From: Ooceraea biroi
Lineage: Eukaryota; Arthropoda; Insecta; Hymenoptera; Formicidae
Length of the DNA stretch: 64,000 nt
Assembly: GCF_003672135.1 (NCBI RefSeq)
Contig: NC_039515.1
Span: forward strand, 9,858,001-9,922,000
Direction of reading: 5' to 3'
Shown: positions 31,698-41,693 of the stretch, piece after piece
How the letters are laid out: every line of letters begins with the position of its first letter
Position numbering within the stretch: position 1 is the first letter of the stretch
Notes under the pieces: model-generated
Database searches by the model: none
What the model saw: only the letters and a program-made list of their open reading frames with translations
What the model was told of the DNA's origin: nothing
Translations under genes and position numbers: made by a program

Positions 31698-32590
31698 CCC
31701 ATACAGCACAGAACCTTCCAGATATATTGCAACAGTGTTACAACGTTGCAAGTTGCAATGTAATGTAACAGAGATATTACAGAGACATTGAAATTGTAAT
31801 ATAACATTAACAATATTTCAGAAATATTGAAAAAAATAATGCTATCAATTAACACTAAATTAACATGAAAAATTTAATTTTAGGGTATTAATTTATATGA
31901 CATACATATGGATTTATGTTTGAGATTCTCAGGAAGACAGATATTATTGTTTAAAAAGGAATTAATAAAAAAATTTCTATTTTTGTTATTTTATCAAAAT
32001 AAATCAATAGGAAGATAAAATGAGAAATTAAATAAATAATGTTGTTAGATATATACAGGATGTCCCAGAATTGATGCAAAAAACTTTAAGAGCATATTCT
32101 ACAGGCCAAAATAAGAAACTTTTCTCATATCAACATGTGTGCGGAAATGCCTCCTCTTTGAGCTAGAGCGCCCCAAAGTTGCCGAAAAAAAGTCAAATTT
32201 TTAAATTTTCTATCCACTGTCTAAACTTCAACTTCAAATTCTACGAAAATTAATATATTTACGTATCAAAATATGCTCTTACCATTTTTGGTGCCAAAAC
32301 TTTTCTAAAAATTTTCTAAGGGGGGTTTTTGAGGGGGGGGGGTTGCATTTAAATGAGCAAAATTTATGTGTGAATGCAAAAAAATGTAAAATATGTTAAC
32401 ATTTCTCAAAAGAAAATTCAACAATAAGCATTTTTTGTCTACTACATTTTTCTCGTACGACGAACCGTTTTTAAAATAATGAACCTATAAATGAAGAGAC
32501 CTGGTTCCAGGCGAGCTGCAAACTGATTCGTGCACAGAGCGGTTTTCGTTCGTTCCACTAGTACTAGTAGATACTAGAACTATTTATGCA

Positions 32591-33810
32591 TTAATTAGAA
32601 GTGTGAACGAAGATAATTTCAAATAACATCGCAATCAATTTTGCCGCTCCCCTGAAACATACGCCAAAATAATATTTTGAAAACGTAATATTTTTATTAA
32701 CATTTTTAATTTTCGTTTCTGTTAGCTTTATTTTTTTATAAAAAATGCTTGAAATGCCCTCCTCTTGCTGCGATGCACACATCAATTCTCCTTTTATGAA
32801 TTGACGAACTCTTTCAAAAATTCCAGGTGTAGTTTTTATGACTTCAAATGCGTTCAAAATTCGTTCCCGAAGGACTTGAATATTTGGGATTGGCTCAGAG
32901 TAAACCAGTGTTTTTAAATGTCCCCAAAAATAAAAATCAAGTGGGTTACAATCGGGGGACCGAGGTGGCCAAGCAACTGGTCCTCCTCTTCCGATCCACC
33001 GATTCGGATATTGATTATTTAAATATTCACGCACAGTGATTCTAAAATGTGGCGGGGCACCGTCATGCATAAACCATCCTTCCTGACGTATTCTTAAAGG
33101 TACTTCTTCCAATAAATTGTGCAAACCGTGTTCCAGAAAATCTAAATAATCTCCTCCATTAAAGATACGAAGTAAAAAACATGGTCCTATTAAGTGATCG
33201 CCTAAAATACCAGCCCATACATTAACACTAAATTGCTGCTGGTGTTTGGATTGTTGTACGGCGTGTGGATTCTCAACGGCCCAAATGTGGTTATTGTGGA
33301 AGTTCTGGATTCCATCCGCGCAAATTGTGCCTCATCAGTAAAAAGAATCAATGACATAAATTATGGATTTCTGGCACACTTTTGTAAAATCCATCAACAA
33401 AATTCTAGCCTTCATGCAAAATCTCGTTTAAGCAATGCTTGCACACGTTGCATATGGTAAGGATAATATTGCTTGTTGTATAATACTCGCCATACGGTTG
33501 ATTTTGAAACTTGCAAGGTATTTGCAATTTACCTCGTACTTGTTGAAGGAGTTTCCTGAATACAGTCTAAAATTTGTTCTTCAATTTGTGGTGTACGCAC
33601 TACTCTGTCTCTTCCTGCATTATTTCTAGATATCTCGAATTTTCCGTGTTCTCTCAGGTGTTGATGAATACGTGTAAATGTTGTATGATATGGGAGTCTA
33701 CGATTTGGGAATGCTTCGGAATAAAGTCGCCGAGCAGCGAGAGCATTGCCATTTGCACGTCCGTAATAGAAATGGATATCAGCAAGTTCTTGAAAGCTGA
33801 ATGCTGGCAT
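32591..33810 (-). pseudogene. DD41D transposase, degraded
   Basis: The likely start is ATG at 33810 (MPAFSFQELADIHFYYG), followed by AARRLYSEAFPNRRLP and HQHLREHGKFE, the same helix-turn-helix layout as the other DD41D enzyme. The middle (33530-33125) is broken by several stops but still shows an FTDEAQF-like segment near 33330. The catalytic end (33124-32591) has MHDGAPPHF and SPDCNPLDFYFWGHLK, again 41 residues between the second and third aspartates. It differs strongly from the 15-20 kb element, so two DD41D lineages have invaded this locus. Confidence 0.85.
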
Positions 33811-33956
33811 TTTGCTACACACAAGTAATAGAGTAAAAAAGCTGATAAAAAAGAAACTAAGAAAGAGAAATTGTGAATTTACTTTTAAACGTATTGTACC
33901 TTTTGAACGTATTATCACTTAAGAAAATCAAATTTCGGTGCTCTTTCCTCTTAAGT

Positions 33957-34101
33957 CTTGAGAACGACTAATTCCTCACGATCGGCAATAGATACGTCAA
34001 GCAGTAACCATGTAGGATTATGGTTCGACAATACATGAAAACACATACATATGACGTGTTTATTGCTGATCGTGAGGAATTAGTCGTTCTAAGCCTTATT
34101 A
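33957..34101. mobile_element. Hairpin MITE inside the DD41D element
   Basis: Arms of about 38 bp (GAACGACTAATTCCTCACGA and complement) enclose about 65 bp with a partly paired centre. It lies upstream of the transposase start and looks like a separate insertion. Confidence 0.6.
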
Positions 34102-34979
34102 GAAGAGAGCACCGAAAGATTGACTGCGAATCTCGTTGATACGTGCATCGCAGCAAGAGGAAGGCATTTCGAGCACTTTTATAAAAAAATAAAGCTAACA
34201 GAAACGAAAATTAAACATGTTAATAAAAATATTACGTTTTCAAAATATTATTTTGGCATATGTTTCAGGGGAGCGGCAAAATTGATTGCGATGTTATTTG
34301 AAATTATCTTCGTTCACACTTCTAAATAATGCATAAATAGTTCTAGTATCTACTAGTACTAGTGGAACGAACGAAAACCGCTCTGTGCACGAATCAGTTT
34401 GCAGCTCGCCTGGAACCAGGTCTCTTCATTTATAGGTTCATTATTTTAAAAACGGTTCGTCGTACGAGAAAAATGTAGTAGACAAAAAATGCTTATTGTT
34501 GAATTTTCTTTTGAGAAATGTTAACATATTTTACATTTTTTTGCATTCACACATAAATTTTGCTCATTTAAATGCAACCCCCCCCCCTCAAAAACCCCCC
34601 TTAGAAAATTTTTAGAAAAGTTTTGGCACCAAAAATGGTAAGAGCATATTTTGATACGTAAATATATCAATTTTCGTAGAATTTGAAGTTGAAGTTTAGA
34701 CAGTGGATAGAAAATTTAAAAATTCGACTTTTTTTCGGCAACTTTGGGGAGCTCTAGCTCAAAGAGGGCATTTCCGCACACATGTTGATATGAGAAAAGT
34801 TTCTTATTTTGGCCTGTAGAATATGCTCTTAAAGTTTTTTGCATCAATTCTGGGACACCCTGTATATCTAAAGAAAGTAATTAAACTTCAAACGCCGTTA
34901 TCAGTTATTTAAAAAATATTGCTCTAATCCGCGGCCTATTCTCCAGGTAGTATACGAGTGTCATTATAAACAAAAAAAG

Positions 34980-36433
34980 CGCCAAGTATACGCGCCTGAA
35001 GTTCTTTCAAAAAAGGACTCTACAAAACTAATGATATGAACAAATTGCGCCAACTCTAATGGGTATTTATGTAAACCAGAAAATCTATTCCTTTATTATT
35101 ACTCTTTGACCGATATTCATTGTTGATTCTGATTTAAGACCATCTTAAGTACAATCACAAGATATTTGAAACCAATCATACAGTCGTATCAGCATCTTAA
35201 GGAATTACTTCAGATCGTCTGGAAATAAGAACGGACTATGAATACTAGCCTTTAATATTAAAAAATAAAGGACATAATAATATTAAGCAGATATTTTTAT
35301 ACGAATAAATATTTTAATACATAGAAACATATTTATTAATACAAATAAGTGTTTTTTTTCAAAATACTTGGCGCTGCTAAACTGAATCATTATGTTAATT
35401 GCCTCATTCTCTTTCTTTCTCTTTTGTGAATGCGTGCATGTGTGTGTATGTGTGTGACATTAGAATTAAGCATAGAATAAGTTTAACTACATTTGTACAT
35501 ATATGTATTTCAGCGAGTTGTTATGTAATTTAGAGTTTAAGGAAATTATTGTAATCTTTAGATTATTTAAATACTAAGACAATTTTTGATTCGGTTTAGC
35601 AGCGCCAAGTATTTTGAAAAAAACACTTATTTGTATTAATAAATATATTTATATTGTTACGTCCGGGCTGGCCACCCAGTGTAACGGAGTCGATCGCTTC
35701 AGCTGACAGTCAGCTGCGTGAGAAGAGGCCGATCTCCGAGCGACGAGGTCTCCGAACGACGGATAATAAACAAGACGGAAGAGAGAGTTGAAGCTCAGCT
35801 GGGATCTCAGCTGGACATGTCGCGAGCTGCTCTGATTGCTTTATAAATACATCGCCTATCTGTAGAATAAAGTCCTGTTCTTTTCTAATAACGCGAGTGT
35901 TATTTCCGCGAGCGCGCGAGTGAAAGAGAGTGAGTGGTGAAGCGTGTGTGGAGCCGAGGCTGACCGGACACGTAACAATATGTATTAAAATATTTATTCG
36001 TATAAAAATATCTGCTTAATATTATTATGTCCTTTATTTTTTAATATCAAAGGCTAGTATTCATAGTCCGTTCTTATTTCCAGACGATCTGAAGTAATTT
36101 CTTAAGATGCTGATACGACTGTATGATTGGTTTCAAATATCTTGTGATTGTACTTAAAATGGTCTTAAATCAAAATCAACAATGAAAATCGGTCAAAGAG
36201 TAATAATAAAGCAATAGATTTTCTGGTTTGCATAAATACCCATTAGAGTTGGCGCAATTTGTTCACATCATTAGTTTTGTAGAGTCCTTTTTTGAAAGAA
36301 CTTCAGGCGCGTATACTTGGCGCTTTTTTTGTATCTTTTTTTAAAAAGATAATTGTGTTGTGATTTCACACATTTTGTAGTGTGAAGTATGTTATTCTTT
36401 TTTATAATATATGAGGAGATGAAAGCCATAGTC
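34980..36433. mobile_element. Fold-back element, copy 2
   Basis: Begins at CGCCAAGTATACGCGCC (34980) and mirrors to GGCGCGTATACTTGGCGC at about 36306-36323, with outer sequence to GATGAAAGCC at about 36430 on the right. The inner pair TACTTGGCGCTGCTAAA (35365) and TTTAGCAGCGCCAAGTA (35595-35611) frame a CA/TG-rich core. A solo LTR (35655-35977) sits in the right arm. Non-coding. Confidence 0.75.
35655..35977 (+). mobile_element. Solo LTR, 323 bp
   Basis: Starts TGTTACGTCCGGGC and ends ACACGTAACA (TG...CA, inverted TGTTACG/CGTAACA). The 4-bp duplication ATAT lies at 35651-35654 and 35978-35981. The mirrored fold-back arm shows the uninterrupted target. TATAAATA at about 35842 and AATAAAG at about 35868 fit promoter and polyadenylation signals. 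Size and duplication fit Ty3/gypsy. Confidence 0.88.
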
Positions 36434-36589
36434 CTGTCAGTCAAGGTTTTTAAAAGTATTAACTTACATGTTTATAAAATATAAAATTATATTAAGTATA
36501 TTTATGCACAGAAGTCAATATATGCAAGAAAAAAGAGTTTACCCCGTCGTTTTTTATTTCGTTTAATAAATAAATATAAATATACATTC

Positions 36590-36735
36590 TGTAAAAAAAG
36601 TATCCGGAATTAGTTAATAAAACACAAATTACTTGTTTATTCATCAATATTGATTTTGTCACCTTCAAAATAGGCCCCATCGGATGCAATACACATGTGC
36701 CAACGCTTAAGTCCTCAAAACACTTTTCAAACGCT
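36590..36735 (-). pseudogene. Mariner transposase 3' end relic
   Basis: On the minus strand, ELKAILASAFEKCFEDL and, after frame changes, residues like those at the end of mariner-type transposases (around CIASDGAYF and GDKINIDE). A short AT-rich stretch leads to a probable TIR near 36590. Only the last 40 or so residues remain. It abuts R copy C directly. Confidence 0.6.
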
Positions 36736-36978
36736 GAAGCTAGTATTGCTTTGAGCTCCTCGTCGTCATCGTCGTCGTCGTCGTCGACGTGGTCCTCTCA
36801 CTCACGCCCTCTCGGTCTCTATCCACTGGCTCTCTCGCTCTCTCATTCACTCGCTCTCTCGCCCTCTCGCTCTCTCATTCACTCGCTTTCTTGTCCTCCC
36901 GCTCTCTCGCTCTCTCACTCTCTATCGTCATCGACGTGGTGCAACGTCGTCGTCGTCGTCGTCGTCCTCGACGTGGTC

Positions 36979-37009
<31 letters not shown>

Positions 37010-37627
37010 TCCCTCGCCCTCTCGCTCTCTCTCTCGCCCTCTCTCTCTCTCTCTCGCCCTCTCTCTCTCTCTCTCTTTCTCGCCCTCTCTCTCTCTCTCT
37101 CTCGCCCTCTCACTCACTCGCCTGTCGCCCTCTCACTCACTCGCCCTGTCGCTCTCTCACTCACTCGCCCTCTCACTCACTCACTCACTCACTCGTTCTC
37201 TCGCAAATATATCTTTTCTCACTCCAACTTCTTGCACTACATCGTGTCGTACACTTGTCGTACACCGACCGGCGGAGTTGCTGTCCGTATATCCGTGTGA
37301 CTTACACATGACGGTCGGTCGAACGAACTGTACAAACGACGATGACGATGACGTCGACGTTTCTTAATCGAAAATTTGCCAATTTCAGACTTTGCATCGC
37401 CATATCTCCGCTCGTAGGGCACGTAGAAGAAAAATGAAAACACTTTTATTACATAATTCGACCCCAAGCTATCCATTGAGCCTACTCTGAACTTGATCCG
37501 TTCAGCGGTTATTGAGATCTAATAATCTGAGTGTCTGCGAAAGCGTCGCTTCGCGTAAATAAAAGAGTCACGGTGCGGTCTTGCTGCGCGTATACTTGGC
37601 GCGAGACACTACCGTGTCTCTTGATGT
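36736..37627 (+). repeat. R repeat, copy C (most complete)
   Basis: About 0.89 kb. It opens with GTCGTC-rich sequence, then about 430 bp of CTCTCGCTCTC-type simple repeats (36770-37205), then CACTACATCGTGTCGTACAC, TATCCGTGTGACTTACACAT, AAGAAACGTC (inverted), CGTAGGGCACGTAG and the terminal 180 bp with CGGTGCGGTC, TACTTGGCG (37593-37601) and ACACTACCGTGTCTCTTGAT. It contains intact versions of the sites that a LINE and a hAT hit in copy B. Open frames rich in Ser/Leu or Arg/Glu here are simple-sequence artefacts. Confidence 0.75.
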
Positions 37628-37805
37628 TCTTTTTACAAGCTACGTATCGTGTCTGTGTGCGCGCACCGACACATAGATTGTGTACGTCGCGAGACTATCT
37701 TCACTTCATCTCTATAGCCATGCCACGGTCCAACATGCTACCAAACAAGTGTCAATGTAGAGTTTCTGGCATTAGTGAATATACCACATATGAATATGCC
37801 ACGAG

Positions 37806-38307
37806 CACGATAAAGTTGCGGGTAAGAGACGAACATAACCTTTTTTGTTTTGTAATAAACTGATTGTATTATTACCAATCAATTTTATGTCCGTAAAATC
37901 TTTCACCATGAATATTTATTTATAACATTAATTTCATTATAATATTGTTGTGCATGGATTACAGTCAGATGTGCTGACACATATTTAATCTTTAATATTA
38001 TTAACCTCTGACATCATCTTCATATCGTTTTAATAGATACAAATAATTTTATAATAAAATTGTTAGTCTAAAAGCAAACAGCACTCTACTACCATAAAGA
38101 TATAATAATATTAAAGCTTAAATATTTGTGTCAGCATAGCTCATTTGTAATCCATGGACAACAATATTATAATAAAATTAATATTATAAATAAATATTCA
38201 TGATAAAAGATAATAAAAGACGGACACACAATATTGGTTGTTAATACACTCAGTTTATTATAAAACAAAAAAGGTTATGTTCATCTTTTACCCACAATCT
38301 TATCGTG
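37806..38307. mobile_element. Inverted-repeat element, 502 bp
   Basis: The ends CACGATAAAGTTGCGGGTAA and the related complement at 38275-38307 pair over about 250 bp with small differences (inner GTGCATGGATTACAGTC against ATTTGTAATCCATGGAC). AT-rich and non-coding. Bases 37628-37805 before it hold nothing that I recognise. Confidence 0.65.
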
Positions 38308-38502
38308 CTGATATTATTACAAATACATTGCATCATAATGTTACTATAATGTTACATTGCAATATTTCTTAGGGCGGACATTTTACTGTTGCTGCAAGCT
38401 TGCAACAACGTTGTCGAAACATTTCGTAACTTCCATGCAATATTACAATCTTTCAATGTAAGGTGTATGCAATGTTTCTGGAATCTTTCAGTGCTGTATG
38501 GG

Positions 38503-38803
38503 AATATATATGGTATCTCACTCTATCGTATTATTATATTATACAGGGTATCGACTTTTGATTATACTATATAAGGTGTCCGATTTTAATTGACCAACCC
38601 GAAAAATCTGTATTTGTGATTCGAAAAAAATTTGACACGATACATTAGACTTTATTTATTCCGATGATTAAAATGTGAAAATAAAATCTGTTAAGCTATA
38701 TTAATTCGCATTCCTCTTTTAACTTTCTTATTACTCAATTATATTATAATATACAGGTCTCATTTTAATATATATGGTATCTCACTTTATCTTATTATAA
38801 TAT
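38503..38803 (+). repeat. Tandem Tc1-like subterminal units
   Basis: A complete copy of the unit seen at 31440 (GGTGTCCGATTTTAATTGAC, CCGATGATTAAAATGTG), directly followed by the next unit, which belongs to the Tc1-like element at 38804. The region reads as elements inserted within elements of the same family. Confidence 0.65.
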
Positions 38804-39422
38804 ACTGAGTGTCGACTATTGATTAGAATATATAGTGTGGCCGATTTTAAGTAACCAATCCGAAAAACTTCTATTTGCGATTCTAGAAAAATTTGACACG
38901 ATAAGTTAAACTTTATTTATTCCGATGATTAAAATGTGTAAATACAATTTGTTAAGCTATATTAATTCGCTTTCCTCTTTTAACTTCCTTATCAGTCAAT
39001 ATATTTTTCTTTAATAAATTATTCTAATATACAGCGTGTATCGCTTTATTTTCCACTTTCATTGAATAATAATATACAGAATGTCCTATTGTAATTATAA
39101 TATACGGAGTATCCTATTTTAATAGATTACCAACAACAATCTTTATTTGTGATTCTATAGAAGGTTGAAATAACAAAAGTTATTCAGTCCGATGAAAAAA
39201 ATGTAAAAATGAAATTCCTTTATTAAGCTATATTAATGCTTTCTCTTTTAACTTCTTTATCAGTCAAAATCACTATTACAATTAAGAATGTTATTTAATA
39301 AGAGGACCACTTTACTACTTTAATGGAGCAAGATTATACTGTGGTTTGTTTTACTTGATATTATAACATGCATTTATTTCAATCGTAGGTTCTTTTTCAA
39401 AAAAGAAAATTCATTTGTGAAG

Positions 39423-39860
39423 ATGGTTAGAAAACAGACTTCTACACAAGTCCGAAAAGTAATTGTGAAAGACATCGAGAAAGGTATTTCACAGAGGAAA
39501 GTAGCAGCAAATGTAATGTAAGCAAGATTCAAGTGCAAAAGCTATAGAAAACATTTCAAAAAACAAGTTCAATTGCGAACAGAGCAGGAAGAGGTAGAAA
39601 TCGGGCAACCATAGATCGAAATGACTCTCGTATTCTATGAAAAAGTAAAAAGGATCCATATTTAACGGTACGAGCTAGTAAAGAGAACCTTCAGCTGGAT
39701 GTATCATATAAACCAATGTGGCGAAGACTTCGAGAAGCGGATTTGCACAGCCGATTTGCAAGAGAACGGCTCTTGATCAGCAAACGAAATAAAATAAATC
39801 GCTTGGAGTTTGTGAAAAAGTTTGCAGAAATACCAATGCCAACTTTTGAAGGAAAATTCT
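39423..39860 (+). pseudogene. Tc1-like transposase N-terminal relic
   Basis: Starts at ATG 39423 with KQTSTQVRKVIVKDIEKG then ISQRKVAANV, the first helix-turn-helix of a Tc1-type DNA-binding domain. Later, in another frame, LQLDVSYKPMWRRLREADLH and FVKKFAEIPM resemble the second half of the binding domain. Several stops interrupt it and the catalytic domain is absent. Confidence 0.6.
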
Positions 39861-40140
39861 ATAGTCCGATCAAAGTAAATGTGATGATAAATAAAAGTCG
39901 GTTTGGTCACTTAAAATCGGTCGACATCCAGTATATTATAATAGAATTGAGTGATAAGGAAGTTAAAAGAAGAAAGCGAATTGATATAGCTGAGCAGATT
40001 GTATTTTCACATTTTAATCATCGGATACATGAAGTTTAATTTATCGTGTCAAATTTTTCTAGAATCGCAAATAGCAAGTTTTTCGGTTTCGTCACTTAAA
40101 ATCGGACATTCTATATATTCTAATCAAAAGTCGACACTCA

Positions 40141-41436
40141 CAAGTAACACTACCCAAGTGCCACTCGCCGATTTTCTTGAAACTTTGCACACACGTAGTA
40201 CATAGAAAAACATTAGACACATGTCTTTTTATTTGTGCTAACAACACTTTTTAAGGTTAGAAAACGCATTCGAAAATTTAACACTCTATAGCACAATGGT
40301 AACTAACGCTACTCCTGAGCGTTATTCTCTTACAGCTTTTACAACATTACTCTATTATGATTTCATTGTCTGAATGTTTGGTATTAATTTTACGAGATTC
40401 GGAATGGCAGATTTAAAATCGCGGATCGAAATCGCCGAATTTTCAAAAATGTATTCAAAGTCAGTTTCAAAGAAGTGTTTTAGACCCGTGATTACGATTG
40501 TGGTAACAGTTATATCAATCTAGAGGTGAAGGATGAAAAATGGCAAATTCAATATGGTGCATCCAAAATGGCGGACCCAAATTCCAATTGTTTTAAATTA
40601 GTTTCAAAGACCATTTTTGTGGTGGTTTTCGAGGTTACAATGTTAATAGTAGTTGACAAAATTTCAAATTTCATAAACCTGTCTTCAGCAGATTAAATTG
40701 CTTAAAATTTCGTTAACTTGATTTGTTTGTTTCCGTCATTTAAAATATTGTCAAACTACTATTAACGTTGTAAACAGTGATCTCGAAAACAACTACAAAA
40801 ATGGTCTTTGAAACTAATTTAAAACAATTGGAATTTGGGTCCGTCATTTTGGATGTACCATATTGAATTTGCCATTTTTCATCCTCCACCTCTAGATTGA
40901 TATAACTGTTACCACAATCGTAATCACGGGTCTAAAACACTTCTTCGAAACTGACTTTAAATAAAAGTTTTGAAAATTCGGCGATTTCGGTCCGCGATTT
41001 TGAATCTGCCATTCCGAATCTCGTAAAATTAATGCCAAACATTCAGACAATGACTGTGTTCGGCAGAAAAAGCTGCTTTGCAACCGTTGTAAAATTCGTG
41101 AATATGATTTGCGTATGCTTTTAGATTCAATCAAAATTAAGCGCATACGCCAATCAGATTCACGATTTTTACAACGGTTGCAAAGCAGCTTTTTCTGTCG
41201 AACGCAGCCAATAAAATCATAATAAAGTAATGTCGTAAAAGCTGTAAGAGAATAACGCTCAGAAGTAGCGTTAGTTACCATTGTGCTATAGAGTGTTAAA
41301 TTTTCGAATGCGTTTTCTAACCTTAAAATGCGTTGTTAGCACAAATAAAAAGACACGTGTCTAATGTTTTTCGATGTACTACGTGTGTGCAAAGTTTCAA
41401 GAAAATCGGCGAGTGGCACTTGGGTAGTGTTACTTG
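40141..41436. mobile_element. Palindromic element with 3-bp TCA duplication
   Basis: The ends CAAGTAACACTACCCAAGTG and complement, arms of about 550 bp, fold at about 40700. TCA lies at 40138-40140 and 41437-41439. The related terminus at about 38800-38815 shows the uninterrupted CACTCAGTATATTAT. No coding capacity. A second hairpin (41056-41214) is inserted in the right arm only. A 3-bp duplication fits CACTA, Harbinger or Zator groups, but the termini match none that I know. Confidence 0.75.
41056..41214. mobile_element. Hairpin MITE inside the palindromic element
   Basis: CTGTGTTCGGCAGAAAAAGC and complementary GCTTTTTCTGTCGAACGCAG frame arms joined by a short loop. It is absent from the mirrored left arm (about 40370), so it arrived after the palindrome formed. 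The ends resemble the MITE at 13037. Confidence 0.7.
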
Positions 41437-41693
41437 TCAGTATATTATAACTCTTTCTGCCACCTTCTGTAGTGTTCGCACTTTGATTAAGTGTGAAAAA
41501 TGTAAGTAACAGCTAATATATACATATAGCTAATGTCTATGCGGATGATCTGAATCAGAAGAGGATGTCCATTGTCGTCACTCTGATTCTAGGCTCTTTA
41601 GTGATATGTATAGGAAAGGGGAAGGGAGGCGGTACGGAAGAGATACTGAGGATATTGAAGAATAATGGGAGTGGGGAGAAATGGATAAGATAT

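Larger units (their letters stand above)
32056..34862 (-). mobile_element. DD41D (rosa-type) transposon with about 690-bp TIRs, 2,807 bp
   Basis: The ends are CAGGATGTCCCAGAATTGAT and CAGGGTGTCCCAGAATTGAT (read inward), with TA at 32054-32055 and 34863-34864. The terminal inverted repeats run about 690 bp, from the ends to about 32745 and 34170, and include the 3' end of the transposase on both sides. One transposase on the minus strand. It is nested in the CCCATACAGCAC element. Confidence 0.88.
31698..38502. mobile_element. CCCATACAGCAC element enclosing 6.8 kb
   Basis: Left terminus CCCATACAGCAC at 31698-31709, right terminus GTGCTGTATGGG at 38491-38502. AA lies outside both ends, and the neighbouring repeat unit at about 38760-38785 shows the uninterrupted target (CATTTTAATATATATGG). 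The element's own DNA seems limited to about 31698-32050 and 38308-38502, rich in TGCAAC/GTTGCA and TTTCAGAAA motifs. The rest is nested elements. No transposase of its own is visible, and I cannot assign a superfamily. Confidence 0.75.
38804..41445 (+). mobile_element. Tc1-like element relic with nested palindrome
   Basis: The left end (about 38804, CTGAGTGTCGACTATTGATT) is mirrored at 39925-40140 (AATCAAAAGTCGACACTCA). The arms are about 200 bp and include CCGATGATTAAAATGTG. A transposase relic lies between them. The right end is split by the inverted-repeat element at 40141-41436, after which GTATATTATA completes the terminus. Confidence 0.65.

Noticed and set aside
36789..37367. Long Ser/Leu-rich and Arg/Glu-rich open frames on both strands
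   Set aside because: They are translations of CTCTCGCTCTC-type simple sequence inside R copy C.
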